Origin: Plantago ovata
Lineage: Eukaryota > Streptophyta > Magnoliopsida > Lamiales > Plantaginaceae
Direction of reading: 5' to 3'
Length of the DNA: 64,000 nucleotides
Assembly: GCA_028274465.1 (NCBI GenBank)
Contig: CM051456.1
Location: 78,292,753-78,356,752, forward strand
Below are positions 12,158 to 27,100 of the stretch, piece after piece; the first letter of the stretch is position 1; each line of letters starts with the position of its first letter. A program made the position numbers and the translations under genes. Under the pieces are notes generated by a model, which was not told the DNA's origin, did not search any database, and worked only from the letters and a program-made list of their open reading frames with translations.

Positions 12158-15100
12158 CTATGTTTGCCTCCATTCAACTTCAAGAGAAATTTCATTACGA
12201 CGATTGAATGGAAGTGTAAATGGAGGGTTGTACTGCAAGAAAAAGTTTGAAGAAAATCATAACATTATTTCAACAATTCACATATCTGCATGTACAATGG
12301 ATATAAAACATATACGGCATATTCGGCATGGACAAAGTTGATGAGAATTTCATAAACAAGCCTTGTGATCGGAAATGACCATATAAACTCAATTTTATGC
12401 CCGAGTCTAGAGCATCTAACAGTAATTATCATAGACCTGGCCTATGCAAGAATCTGCTAACTATACCTGTGCAACTTCCAGAGATGCATTTTCTTTTACA
12501 CAAAATTGTCTGTCATTTTTTAACAATTCCCTGAGTGCTGATTCCCGACGTTCAACTTCTTCATCTTTAACAAAGCCTGTTTCAAATTGGAAAAAGGAAT
12601 TATCCAAGACGAACGAATAATTACATGGCACACATGTGCGCACACACATTCTAGCAATGATATACAGTAACTCAAAAATCAATGGCATTAGTTTATGTAA
12701 TTCATCCGTCATCTTTCTATGCCATTAACCGGAACTAGTTGCTTCAGCAAACAAAATTTCAACAAATCCATCATTTACTCTGGTACCAAAAAATTACAAA
12801 CTTGCAAAGTTAATGGCGAGGTGATTTAAAAAAAAATTGTAATGGTGGGGGGTCCAAGTGTGGAAAGTTTATGGAGGGTGGTTTATTTGTAATATGTCAA
12901 TTACTCACGGGATGTTTCTAAAAAGTCAAAAAACCAAAAAAGGAAAGGCACGTAACTTCAAATAAAGTGTGGATTACACCAAACATTCAAGTTATGTTAT
13001 GAAGACTTTCAGGACCAGTAACTTGTACCTTCTTATACTTATTTTCAAATTGAATATGTATTCTTTTGAGGCAGTGGGAGGGGTTGATGGGTTTTATATT
13101 CTGACATAGGCATCCAAATAACTTCATAAACAAACCTGAAAATGCAACAACTGCAATGATCTTCTCTGGCACCTTTCTGATAGTAACCGATGAATCCTTG
13201 GGCAAAGGCAAATTGGAACCATACTTTGAAGGCATCACAAATGACATCTTCCATGTACCTTCATCTTTATTCTAAATGAAGATAATTTTGATCAGATAAC
13301 AATCAAGACGGATGAGAAAGTGGGGGGAAGATATAGTGATCACAACAGGTCCAAAATGTTTGTTTATAATGTAATCTAACACTTGGTAGTTTAGAGAGTT
13401 AAAGATTTCACCTAACCCGATTGTGGAAGATAGTTTAGAAATTTTGAACTAAGCAGATACTCAATCACATGCTTAGTCAAATTTTGCATTCCCTCTAATG
13501 AAAACACACATGAACCAGTTAGGAGCTTGCTCATCTCCCTCCAACCAGAATGATAATAAACAATTCAATGACTTGAGTGTAAAGAGGGAGCTTGAAAATT
13601 AGTTAATATGTAACTTACATAGTTTGTTTTAATATGCTGCTTCAACTCTATTCTCTTCTCCCCTTCCTTATAGTCTTGTTCTTACTTGGGCCAATTACAT
13701 TGAGGTTACATTTTTCAATCTTATTTACATGTTAATGATGCTTAGAAACTTGTTTGCATAATAGTAACTTTTCTACTTAAATTCCAGAATAAGCCATTAC
13801 CTTATTTATATGTGCAAAACATATGTACCATACCATAATTTTCTCTAACCATTTATACATTATCTATCTTATTAATTCATCCCAATCCCAGAAAATTAAT
13901 TTGATTAATATAGTCAAACATACCAAATCAAATAGTATCGAAACACATCAACGTACTCCATTCATCTATTTATCATTCTAAAAAATTCCCATCCATACAT
14001 CCTTTTTGATTTCGCATTCCGGTACCTATTTCCTATCACAAATAGATAATCAGCTTGAAAGTTTAATTAGCAAACTGAAATAAGAAGACAATGCGAATAC
14101 AAAATCAGGTATCATGTGGTACATGTGGTACTTGTACAACTATTAATACGTGTGGTACATGTTTTGTATAGTTAAACGTACATATTTATAATAGTGAAAA
14201 TATAGATCGTACATGATTTCTATAGGTGTGATTTGTGTGATATATAATTTTTACAAGTGGTATATGCTTCATACCAATAATACATGTAGATAAAATAAAT
14301 GCATATAAACATGTTCACTTAACTTCTAATATTTCAAAGTTCACCATTTGACATCATTAACTTATATTAGGTATCAGTTAATATCAATTTTTTTTTTATT
14401 TAGTTCCAAAGTCCGACAAAAGTCTAATATCATGTACCAATAGGCTATAAACTATATTGTACCAATCATGTTTGTTCCGATAAATTAAACTCCATTGTAA
14501 TTATGCCGAGCATTTCTTGTGCTCTTTATTTAATAAAATTTTGCTGCTTTAAATAAATAAATAAGTGGTACATGATACATAATTCCTGAACATGTTTTAA
14601 AACACTGGCACAATCAAACAGTGGTATATGATTGCTCATACATACGTTGTAAACTTTCATGCATATGTTTATATAATGTACATGATATATTGAATATGGT
14701 ACATATATATAGAGTGATTCCTTTATTTAACTGTGCATATACTTTGGCACTTTGCATTTAGTCCATGCTTGATGTTGTAAATAGAATCGGCAATTGTCAA
14801 TCATGCATGTGATGAGATTAACTAAAATTAGCAATACTTAATTTTAATTTTATTGTTTGTTGTGGTAGACTATAACTATGGATTGCCTAATTATAGTGTT
14901 GGGTTACTCAGATCACAATCCGATCCAAGTCATCCTCGACGACCGTGGCAATCCTCCGCCTAACCGCCGTCCGGGGTTCCGGTTCGAAGCTATGTGGCTT
15001 CGACATAGCGACTTTTCAAAGGTTGTGGATAATATTTGGGATAACTCAGTCGATCTTGTAGAAGCAGCCGGTAAATGTCGAATTGGGTTGATGAATTGGG

Positions 15101-18100
15101 GAAAAACTCGTTTTGGCAGCGTCAAGGGAAGAATTAAGCAACTCAAGAAACAACTAGACAACTTGCAGGAACAGAGCATTACGCCGGACTCTAAGGTGGT
15201 GACCGGCGAACTGAAAAAAGAACGAGAGGAACTGCTTGAACGGGAGAACACTATGTGGAGGCAACGCGCAAAGGTCCAGTGGGCACGAGATGGTGACCGC
15301 AACACTCGATTTTTTCATGCTCAGGCGTCGAAAAGGAGAGCAAAGAATGAGATTTTAGGGCTGAAAAATACCCAGGGACAGATGATTTCTGACATGCCAG
15401 GTATGAATGCTATAGCAGTCGAGTATTTCCAGAATATCTTTGATTCGATTCAGCCAAGTAATGAGGACGTTAATGCAGCACTGGAATATATAGTCCCGAG
15501 AGTCACAACTGAACTGAACTTGGAGCTTTGCAAGGACTACACTGCCGACGAGGTAAAGAAATCCCTCTTTCAAATGTATCCTCTTAAATCGCCAGGACCT
15601 GATGGTCTACCTGTTCTTTTCTTTCAAAAATTTTGGTCTTTAGTAGGTGTTGTTGTTACTGACTGTTGCTTAAAATTCTTAAATTCTGGGATTCTTGATA
15701 ACAGATTAAATTTTACGCATATTGTATTGATTCCCAAGTATAAGCAACCTGAGTTTATACATCAGTACAGGCCAATTAGCCTTAGCAATGTAGTGTTTAA
15801 AGTAGCTTCTAAGTGCATTACGAATAGGCTTAGACCTCACATGAATAGTTTGGTAAGCCAAACCCAGTCTGCTTTCATTCCAGGGCGTTTAATAACAGAC
15901 AATGTTCTTGTTTCTTATGAGTTAAATCATTACTTGAAGCGTATTGTTTCAAAGACTTCCGCTCTCTGATTTTAAGTATCAGCAAACCAAGCTACTGTAA
16001 AGTAACTTACGCTTGCTGAGAAAGTTAAGTATCAGCAACCTCATTACTGAAAAGTAATAAGTACTTGCTGAGAAAGTTTTTAAACGACAAAAGTTTGAAA
16101 AGACTATTCACCCCCTCCCCCTCTAGTCTTTTCTTGTTGTTTAAAGGGGCCAACAAGTGGTATCAGAGCAGGAGGTTCTTTAGCCTTCTGCACTGAACCT
16201 AGATCTCCTTAAGTGCTTTCCGTAAATCACTTTCACTTGATCAGTTTGGTAGTGCTTTGCTGACAGGATGTCTTTAGGAGATGCTCCCTTGATGAAGCTG
16301 GAAAAGTACGAGAAATGGCGAAACAACATGATGCTACATCTTGAGGCCATTAGTGATGAGATGGTAACCGTCATTAATGATGGACCCATCAAGATCACTA
16401 AGATTGAAAGGAGTTTCCCTCACAAGACCACTGAAGCTGGGAAGGAAACCATCCTTGGCGAACCATCAGATACTGTTGTGCCAAAACCAAGATAGGAATG
16501 GACCTCTGACGAAGCTAAGAGATTCCGTCTTGATGGCCAAGCAAGAAATATCATCATCAGATCAACTCCGGATACCATACAGTGCAAACAGTGGGGTGCT
16601 AAGACTGCTAAGGAGGCTTGGAAAATGGTTCAAGATCTTTGTGCTGGATCTGACAAGACCAAGGAAAATAAACTTGAAGTACTTAAGCTAAAGTTTCAAA
16701 ACTTTAAGCAAGGTGCTAACGAGTCACTGGAAGACTTGGACTTCAGATTCACAACTCTTGTTAGTGAAATGGCAGCGCTGGGTATTGGAAATCTTTATTC
16801 AGATTCTGAGAAAGTGAAAACTATCATCAGAAGTTTGAATCAAGAATGGATCCATACTCAGAATTTCTATTATAATCAAGGAATGCCTGACATTACACCA
16901 ACTGAGTTGTTCTCTCATCTTGCTACTGTCAATTATGAGACAAAGCAAAGAGAAAATGTGTTTGCTGAAAAATCGCAAAACATTGCTCTTGCTGCAAAGC
17001 CGTCATCTTCTGAAAAGAAGAATGATAAAGAGCCTGCTGATGAAAATGCTTTAGTTGTTAAAAACATGAAGAAGTTCATCAGTAAGGAACTTGAAAGGCG
17101 AAAGGCAAAAGAGAAGCTGAAAAAGCATCTTGGTAACAACTACCATAAGTACAAGAATGATACTAGCTCGCTGAACAAGCAAGCTCAGCAAGCTACATCA
17201 TCAGAAGAACCAGCAGTTGGAAATGATCTATGTTTTTACTGCAAAAAGCCTGGACACTTCAAAGCTAATTGTCCTTTGCTGAAAGGCAAATCTGCTGAAA
17301 AGAAGAAGAAGTTCAAAAGAGCTTTCATTGCTGAAGAAAAGAAGAAGCTTCAAGCAAAAATCGATGCATTGTGCATTGAGACAAGCTCCGAAGACAGTGA
17401 GGATGAAAGTTCAGATACCGACGATGAAGAAGCCACTCTAGACGTGGAGATTGGCAAAGAAGTGTGTGGAATAGCTATGGAAGCTTATCCAGATGTGTCG
17501 AACTACGAATTCTGCCTCATGGTCGGTCAGGTAAATAATTCTACCTCTAACTCAGATTCAGAAAGTGAAGACGAGATTGACCTTGACAAGATTCAAGGAG
17601 AAATCGAAAGATTTGAGAAAACTCTCAGCAAACAGCAAGAGAAACTTCAACTTGTTGAAACTCTGACCAAGCAAACTACTGAAAAGTACATTTTGCTGAA
17701 GGAAGAGACAGAAGAAAAGGATGCTGAAATAAGGCGTCTTAAGAAGTTGATTGCTGAGGCTGCAGAGAAAAATTCTCAAATGGCATTAGAATTAGAAGAG
17801 TATCAGTCCTCAATTCTAAAGTTACTTGCTGAAATCCAAGAAATGAAAAAGATGAAAATCAATTTCAAATCCTATGTGGAAGCAAGTAATACGCTGACTG
17901 AACTAAACTCTTATTTGAGAGATCCATCTCAGAAAGAAGGTTTAGGAGCAACGTGTGAAGGTGATAACGTAGAAATCTTGAGAAAAGATAAATCACCTAT
18001 CTCCTTTGTACGTGCTACTGATAGTAGTCCACCAGTGATCTATCAGTTTGGTCAAAGTAAGGTTGCTGAAACATGCAATCAAGTACCTATGACCATAAAG

Positions 18101-21100
18101 CCCGCTGTTGCTACTCAAAGTAACAAGACTTTAAAAGGAAAACAGGTTGCTGAGAAGCAAACTGGAAAGAAAAAGAATGCCGTGAAGCATTCCGCCAAAC
18201 AAGTTGCTGAAAAGCAAGTTGTTAAGTCTAAAGGCAAGATTACCAAAAGTAATCAGAAGTCATTTGCTGACAAACCTGAATCAAGTAAGGTTGCTGATGC
18301 TAAAGCTCAGCATTCTCCAAAGAGTGGACTCGGTTTCAAAACCAAGCAAAGTCAACTCTTTCATGAGTATAAGCAGAGTCAGCAAAGATACTTCAAAGAG
18401 TTGAAGAAAACCAAGCCTAAGAGTTCTGAAAAGACTCCCAATGCTAGGACTAGAAGGAACCTTGCTAGAAAAGAACTTACTGAAAAGTATGTTCAGCAAA
18501 AAGGTCAACAGAGCAAGACACCACATCAGAAAGTGGATTTGACCAGCACGAGTCAAAAGTCTTTCAGCTCAAAACCTCCTAGTTCCTCAGCAAGTAGAAA
18601 ACAAGTCAAAGTTGAAAAACTTCAGACTTGGGTTTCCACTGGACGCATTCTTGAACATGTTAATGGACATCCATCATTGGATAATTAACTTGTTTGCTCT
18701 TGATTGTGCAGACTGCAGCCACGGAGACAAACGATGCAATCTGGCACTTTGATAGTGGTTGTGGAAAGCACATGACGGGCTACAAGAATAACCTTATAAA
18801 CTATAGACGGTGGTCTAAAGGTCCAACAATAAGGTTTGCTAGTGGAGGCTCCGGATCTACAAAAGGCTATGGTGATGTGAAGTTAGGATGCATAACCATT
18901 TCTGGAGTTCTTTATGTCAAAAATCTTAAGTTTAACCTTTTCAGCATGAGTCAATTTGCTGACAAAGGATACTTCATCGAAATTAAAAGTGATGAATGTA
19001 AACTTGTAGATTTTGAGACTAAAAAGGTTATAATGATTGCAAGAAGACCAGGAGGCTTGTACACTGTTGATTGGTCTTCAGCAAACGTTGAAAAATGCCT
19101 TGTCTCAGATCATGATTGCCTTGCTGAAAAAGCATGGTTATGGCATAAACGAACAAGTCATCTAAAGTTCAAGACGCTGAATAAGCTGTCTAAAAAGGCA
19201 CTTGTAGTTGGATTACCTAGGGTTACTTTTAAGAAGGATGGTGTTTGCAATGCATGTCAGCAAGGAAAGCAAACCAAATCTTCTTTCAAGAACAAGGCAG
19301 TACCTGAAAGTATATATGTCCTAGAGACAACCAACATTAAGGACGATATGTACTTTACCGCATTCAGCTTATTGGTATTTATTTATGTTACATTTATTTA
19401 AGCATACATAAATACAATTGGCATTACATTTACTGGACAGATTATTTGGTTGTTTGAATTATTCTGTAAGATGTTCCCAAGGACTAAAGATAATCACCAA
19501 GTTAGTGGGAGCTTGCGTGTCAGAACTTAAGTCCTAAAATTAGCCACTAGTTGATGGTCATTGAGATATGGGATATCAATGATGCGATAGAGACTAGCAT
19601 GTGTTGCATCAGATCCTTCGAGGATGTAGTAGTTCTCACTGCTGCGAATAGCTTGGTTATTCATGATGAACACATGGACACTTTGGAGAGTGTTGGCATA
19701 CCCAGCCGAGAAACCATTTGGTAAATTCTATTTAAGTGTCTATGGGAGTATCGGATTGTAGGTGATGTAATAGTCCTCAGACTTGAGGTCAATACTACAT
19801 CATATGTGGAAAAATATACTTTCACCATGCGCAACGCTTGCACTCTTAAAGTAGGGTAGATACGGCATGCGTTGGGTATATTAGGAAGCATATGGTGTGA
19901 GTGATTGGACCAAGATCAGGATTCATTCCTCCGAATAGATTCAAGGAGAGAATACTCTACATCTCATATTTAGTGCGATCATTAGTCAGTGGCCACTGCA
20001 AAGATATATGTCAAAATGGTGTTTGGACATAATCATCTAGATCGACTGAGAAGATTGAGAGACAATGAATGAGTTATTGGAATAGACACTAATCCATATT
20101 CTAGACTCATTCGAGTATTCGAGTATGAAAGGACCGTATCATCAAAGTACTCTACATCACAGGCAGTTTGTATCTCCTCAACAAACGTTTCTTACATATT
20201 AGTATTGTCTAGTGTCGATTGTCTAGGAATATTCACTGAGACCTTGATTTGATCATTGCCTAATATGTGAGGGCCTATGGGTCATATACAACTAGGTGAC
20301 GATTCTCCCGATTAAGCATTAGGGTAAAATAAATGTCAATTGGATTGATAAGATTTGATTTACTATTGTCAATGACATTTAATTTGATGGAAATCATTAA
20401 TTAAGTTAAAATTGGATTTATGACTTAATTACTATATTAAATAAGATATCAATTGGATTGATAAATATTTAATTTAATATTGTTGAGAATGTTCTATTTG
20501 ATAGAATTAATTAATTAAGTTGAATTGAATTCAATGTACTTAATTAATTTATACTTTTAGAAAGTAAATTAATTAAATTAGATTTAATTAATAAAAGAAA
20601 AAAGAATAATTAGATTAAATTGGATTTAATTAATTAAAGTTAGAATATGCATTTGAACCAATTTAGAATGAGGTTCAAGTGTTAAAAGCCCAAAAGAAAA
20701 GGATTTATAGTAGTGGGTTTCGAACCCAAGACCTCCAGCTCATTGACTAGTATACCAGCCGACTGGGCTAGGCCCATGTAAACTAGGTTATGCGTTTTAT
20801 ACAGATATATCCATCAGTCGGCGGCTGAGATTACGAAGTAAGGGTTTTTCACGTGTTGTTGCTTATTGTGGCTTAGAGCTTTCCTTCTCTTTTGGGTTTC
20901 TTCTACACGGTTGTATTCGTTCTAACTCTTTTCTTTTCTTCTTTGATTAATTCTAATTTTATTATGATCTTTGAGATTTCTTGTTTTGCTTAATGTAGAT
21001 TATGAATATGGATTTCCTAGCATCCATGGAGAATTCATCAACGAAGAATTGAACTACGTTTGACTTGATCCTGAGGGTACGTAGGCAGCTTAGAATTGTT

Positions 21101-24100
21101 CTGAGTTCAGTCAGAATCTTTAGAAGATCATCAATTGTTCTTTGAAGAACAAATTCATGATTAGATCATTCATTAATGGAAGCTGGAAGCTGGATAACTG
21201 GATAACGGGTAAGTCATTTATATGAAGCATGTTAAATAATCATTCAATCAACGATCCATGTAGGAAAACTTTTGAATTCCGCTGCATTAACCTTAGAGGT
21301 AATTTCCTACAATTACTAACAGTGGTATCAGAGCTGGGCTGATTGATTGATTTATTTTATGTTTATTATTGTGAGTTTTATATTTGAAGAAATATAATTT
21401 GTACCGTTAATATCGATAAACTGGGTTTGAGTTTTTAATTAAACTGGGTTTAATTCTCCATCAATTGTTTGAGTTGGATTCTCAATACGATTAATTAATT
21501 TGTTTTGGGTTAATTAATTAGTCTAATTTATTTACCCTTGTTCAAGCACGCTAATGGTGAAGAATATTGAAACAGGTTGATATTCGTCCACCATAGATGA
21601 AGCTCGGAGCTTCGCCGGAGCTCGGCTCCGTTTAATATCCTTTCGTCTTTCGTTCATCGAACCGAAAACAACATCGTTCTCCGTTTTTCGTCCTCTCCTC
21701 CAACGTCCCTTCAGTTTCAAGATTCGATTTTAGTTTAAGAGTTGAAGAGCTCGAGCCGCCATCGATGGCGTCCATGAAAGCTCCGCAACCTTTAAACTCG
21801 AATCAATCTGAATTAATGGAGTTGAGATTCGAAGATGTTTGATATCGATCGGAATTGTTCCAAATAAGGAATCGCGAACGGGAATGGCGATTCGAATTGG
21901 GGATTTTGATTCTTGATGCCTTTTGATCCGATCTGTTGATGATTCATATGGATGGATGATGTTTAGCAATGGATTGATTGTTGGATTTGTGTTTGGAACT
22001 CTAGGATTGATTGGGCAATCGAATTTAAGATCGAAGCACCATTGTTGGACATGGGTGCAAGCTTTTGGAAAGTACAGGGACTCAATTACAAGTTTTCAGA
22101 AGATTAGGGATTGAATTGAATGTTATGAAAATATTGGGGTTGGTTTGAAAGAATGTAGAAGATCAGGGACCTCTGTTACAATTCTACAGATTCTTCTGTC
22201 TTATTGTGGTTGAGGCCCCTGCACTGTTGAAACTACTAATTTCAGTCCCTGATTATTTAAAACTTCAATTCAGTCCAATTAAATTAGATTTGTACTTCTA
22301 GAAATTGTACATTAGCCCTTTAATACTTGGTATGTTCAATTTAACCCTGATACGTTTTAGTAAATTCGTATAAGTCCTCTGAAAATTTAAATTGGACCCC
22401 TAGAGTTTTAGAAACTCAATATTTAATTTATAAATAGTTTATAAATTAGATTTGTATCCTAATATAACATTTGGAGGCTTATATTAATGTTTGGTGGCAT
22501 ACTTGATGTTTATAATATTTAAAACTTGATGGTTAGTTTATAAATAGTTTATAAACTATGTTTAAATATTAATATATTCTTTCGAAAACTATATTATTAT
22601 AGAAATCTTGTTTTAAATATTTATAAATTTCTAGATAATTCATAAATGAGATTTATGACTTATAAATTATTATAAATTGGATTTATAATTTATTCTAATT
22701 TCTTGGAAATTAATAAATATTTTATTTTGAAATAAAACATTTATAAATACTTTAGAAGTATAAAGATGAGACAAATTATATTTTCTTGCAAACTTTAAAC
22801 TCACAAGTACTTGCTCACATATGTTTGATTGCCTATATGATTTACTTTAAATCAGTATAGCACTTTATGTCCGCTATGTATGAGTAGGCGGCACCCACTA
22901 GTTTCCGGACCGCGTCTGTCATATGTATGGGTAGGCGGCAGCCATTACTTGCTTGTCCGCATATTGTATGCATGAGTAGGCAGCACTCATTGTTTGTTTG
23001 CCCGCGAATTGTATGTGTGGGTAGGCGGCGCCCTATGTTTGATAGTTATCTAAGATCTTGTTTAAGCGATTAAATACCCCGACATAAATGTTCCCCATCT
23101 AAAATTTAAGTCTCGATTTGATCGCACGACGTCACCCATCATAATTGAATGATGAATGGAACCATCTAATCTCATGAGTAATATGCACCATAGTGCTTAC
23201 TCTGTTTGCCGGTGGAAAGTCTCTTTCATAGGTCCATAGTTGGTACTGTGTGATGGTTGTGACTTACTTGGGCTATGTCGAGTCGCCATAGCGTCAGGCA
23301 TAATCTATAGGACGTCGATCAAAGTAGCTTTGGTCAACCAAGAGTTGTATTGTACAATTGGTTTAGATACCTACCTTATTTGGCTATTACAGTGATCAGC
23401 CATAGCAGGGGCTGTAGTAGTGCAGATTTGGATCTTGGTCATTAAGATTCATATTAGAAATGAATCCGTATTCTTCCAATGGGGTCGGTGAATATGATAA
23501 AATTAATGGAACTAAATAAGTCAAAAGGCCTTGATTATTTAGTCGCTGAATTAGGATATTGAGAATTGTTATTTAAGTTGAGTTAAATTTAATTCACGCT
23601 TTATTTACATTATGTTTTATAAGGTTGTTGTAGAATGGCATTGATGAATACTATTAGTTTAATTTATTTACCAATGACATTTTGACTGTACTGTGATTTG
23701 CGTTTGATTTAATTGAGTTTGTCTTGGACATGCACGTACCCAAGATTGTCTTGTGTTTGAATTTGAGTATTTCGAGTTGGACAAGAATACTTATATTAAA
23801 GACAAGGACAACTATGTAACATATTCGACTTAGGCGTGTATGGTACACAAGTAGCTTACACAACATGAGAATATGAAGACATTATAGAAGATACCTCTTA
23901 GAACATGTATGATGAACAATGACTTTGGTCAACCTCTATTATAGAGTTTGGCTAACTCAGTGGGAGTACAAGTTCTTATGATAGTCAATGTGTATTGTCT
24001 TTAAATGTTGAAATATGATTTGTATTAATTTCATAGTGAATATTAAATACAATAGAAGTGAAATTGGCTAAAGCTGCTTACTACTCATAGTCTTTTGCAA

Positions 24101-27100
24101 GAACATCATCCATGGGTAATGGTGCTCATAGTGAGCGGTTCTATTAAACCAATCCGCAAGGAATGGAAAGTAGAATAAATATACTAAGAGCTTCTCTAAG
24201 TATATTTCCATTTATCTTAAAATGACCTTGGAAGAAAGAGTAAATGTCTAACGAATAATTCACTCTATTGAAATTATAGTAATTCAATGAGAGTATGGGT
24301 AGCAAAGTTTGATTCCTTGAACTTAAAGCAATTATTGCTTAGAGATTCAAGCACATTATTGCGTATTGAAAGTTGGTTATGTCTATGAAGTAATTTTAGT
24401 ATTGGATACTAATTACAAATAAAATTATTTGACTTTTAATTTCATATGTTAAGAACATTGTTCCTGTACTTGTTAAGACGATAATGGATTTACCTACTAT
24501 TTAGTTACACTAATAGTATAGAGGTAGACGTCTTCAAGAACATGGATCAAAAGTTCTTAATCATAAGACATGACTTTGTCAATACACGATAAGAAGACCA
24601 ACATAACAAACCAATTTCCCAAAATTATGTTATTTGTCAACTTGGTTGAACTTGTGAGATAAGAATGACAAGTGTTAAGTAAGTTAGACTACTTAACACC
24701 ATTTGTTTTGAAACATATGAATTGTAGTTTTATCTTATAATTAATTGGTATTCACTAGATCTTTTTGGAAAATGATGAATACAAAATAACAATTTGAGAA
24801 GACACACATTGCAAGGCATGTGTGAGCATTTAAATTGGGAATTGTCCTAATTCACCATGTGATTTATATTTCCCTTGGTCTAAACACTTGCACTTATGAA
24901 GATGCGAGTTCACTGCCCTTGAGAAGTACAAGGTCACAATGTTGAATAGATTAAACATGTTATACGAAGTGTTTTATTCTTTGATTGGGTCAATAGAATA
25001 ATACTTAGAACATGGTTATGGATTGTTATGAAAGGTCATGGGTTCTAATAGAGTGGAATTAATTAAACCTTGTTAGACATGGTTAATCTCCCATGATGGG
25101 TTCCATTGAAACGGAAATGCTATGTTCGACATATTAACCCATATACTTTGTTATACGTGCAATTGAAGCTCAATATGTGTCCTAATTATATCCTTACTAA
25201 ATCAGTCTTAGAGACACATAATAGTTATGTTGTAAGATTCTTTATTACATAGCTGAATATGGGGTTGTCCCATATATGTATTAAAGTTCTTCATGATTAA
25301 TAGGATTTTAGAATGTGTTAATTTATGAAACTTTATCTCTATCTTTATAAGAGACAAATTGGATGTTGTTCCTTGACACATGCTATTCTTTTAGGACTTG
25401 GAGTTTACAAGGAATAAACTGGATAGAAGTACAAAGTTTGAAATGGTTTCAAAAGTACAAATTAACTAATGAGGCTGATAACTTGTCACTTAACTATGAC
25501 AAAGATTCAGAGGAAGAGTCAACGTTGCTTGAGGTTAGTGGAGTAAGTTACTTGGTAATGCCCATAAGCTAATGAAAGCATTTGGAGAGTAATCTTTTTA
25601 TGAATAACTTATTCCCATAAGTTGAAACAGTGCAACTTAAAGGTTGCACATTCTTCGTAGCAAGGATAGCATTTGAGTGTTACCTTGATCACTATAATTT
25701 ATTGGGTGTCCCAATATTAGAGTGCCTCATAACATTCAGGATTATTAAACGAATTCGAACGCAAATGAACAAACTCCTAGGTTAAGTAAATTTTCGTGAC
25801 AAATTGAATTGTATGGAATCCTTTAGAAGGATCACGATTATTTACTGTCATACTCGCAGGGATGAGTTTATAACCTATAGCTAACAAAATGATATTTGAT
25901 ATCGATTTTGAGAGGTGGTTTAAAGCCATAGGATCTTAAGAGATGGACTAGAGATTACTTAAGTTTAGAACTCAAGTAAATTGATATTTTATTATTACAT
26001 AGTAGTAGTTTCATTGAGGAAAGTATTATATTAACAACGGAGTCTATGGCTACATAGTGTAGGACAATCAGAATTATATAGTTGAGTCTGGGAGACATAC
26101 TATATATTATCTATTGGTTGGATTATAGACCAGTCCTATAAGATTTTACTTGCATGAGCATCTAATAATTGCATGATATATTCGATAACAAGCCTATACC
26201 ACTTTCTGAGGAGAAACTTTATTGCAAAGTGTGTTTGACAGAGTTATAGGCCTTAGTGTCGAATTCAAATCATGTATGGATATGCAAAATCAAATAGGAC
26301 CATTGTGGACTTATGCAAGCCTCTAGGAGTTTGATCATTTACATTTGAAATAAGTAAATTAGTTTAACTTATTTCAAAAGTAGATAAATCATATGTACAT
26401 CTTTAGAAGTGTTTGTGAGAAGCTCTTATCTATATGATTAAAAAAAAAAATGTTTGACACCAACATCATATGAGATGGCTTTCACATTAACAGTCAAGGT
26501 ATTGGTCATCCAAGAATTTCATTGTGAGAGGCTTGAATGAAAGTATTTAGAATATTCTCATATTGAAACCTTGTTGTATAGGTTTGAGAGAATATTAAAA
26601 CTCTACACACTGTTCGCTATTTTGAATAAATAATGCGTTGGTGAACAATAATCGAATTCTAGGAGAATCTATTATTGTTATTATTATCACATGGTTATAC
26701 TGTCAATATTAAATTGCCTTATTGAAGTATGAACTTCGTACATATACATGATGTTGTATGGTACAACTGTCGCCTAAAATGTACAGATGTGATCCATGAA
26801 ACAGTCAAGGTGACTAATGATTATGAACGGATCTCGTGGACAGTGGGAGCTTAGCTTAGATATATATTAGATATATGAGTAGTAAGCTTCATTATAAATA
26901 TGATGATTGGACTCATCACAATTATAATTTTGTATTCATCTTAGTAATAGTATCATATTAGATTAGATCTAATGATGTATAGATTCAACAACCTATGTAC
27001 TGTATGATTATGCTAGAAGGTTCTTAGAAGAACAAGGGGTAGTTCCAAGTGTTAGTAATCGAATTGTGAACTTGCGATTATACTAATGCGACTGCACATG

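Noticed and set aside
20692-20778. A genuine tRNA gene
   Set aside because: A and B boxes are present, but no full acceptor stem or anticodon arm was found, and both copies lie within LTRs.
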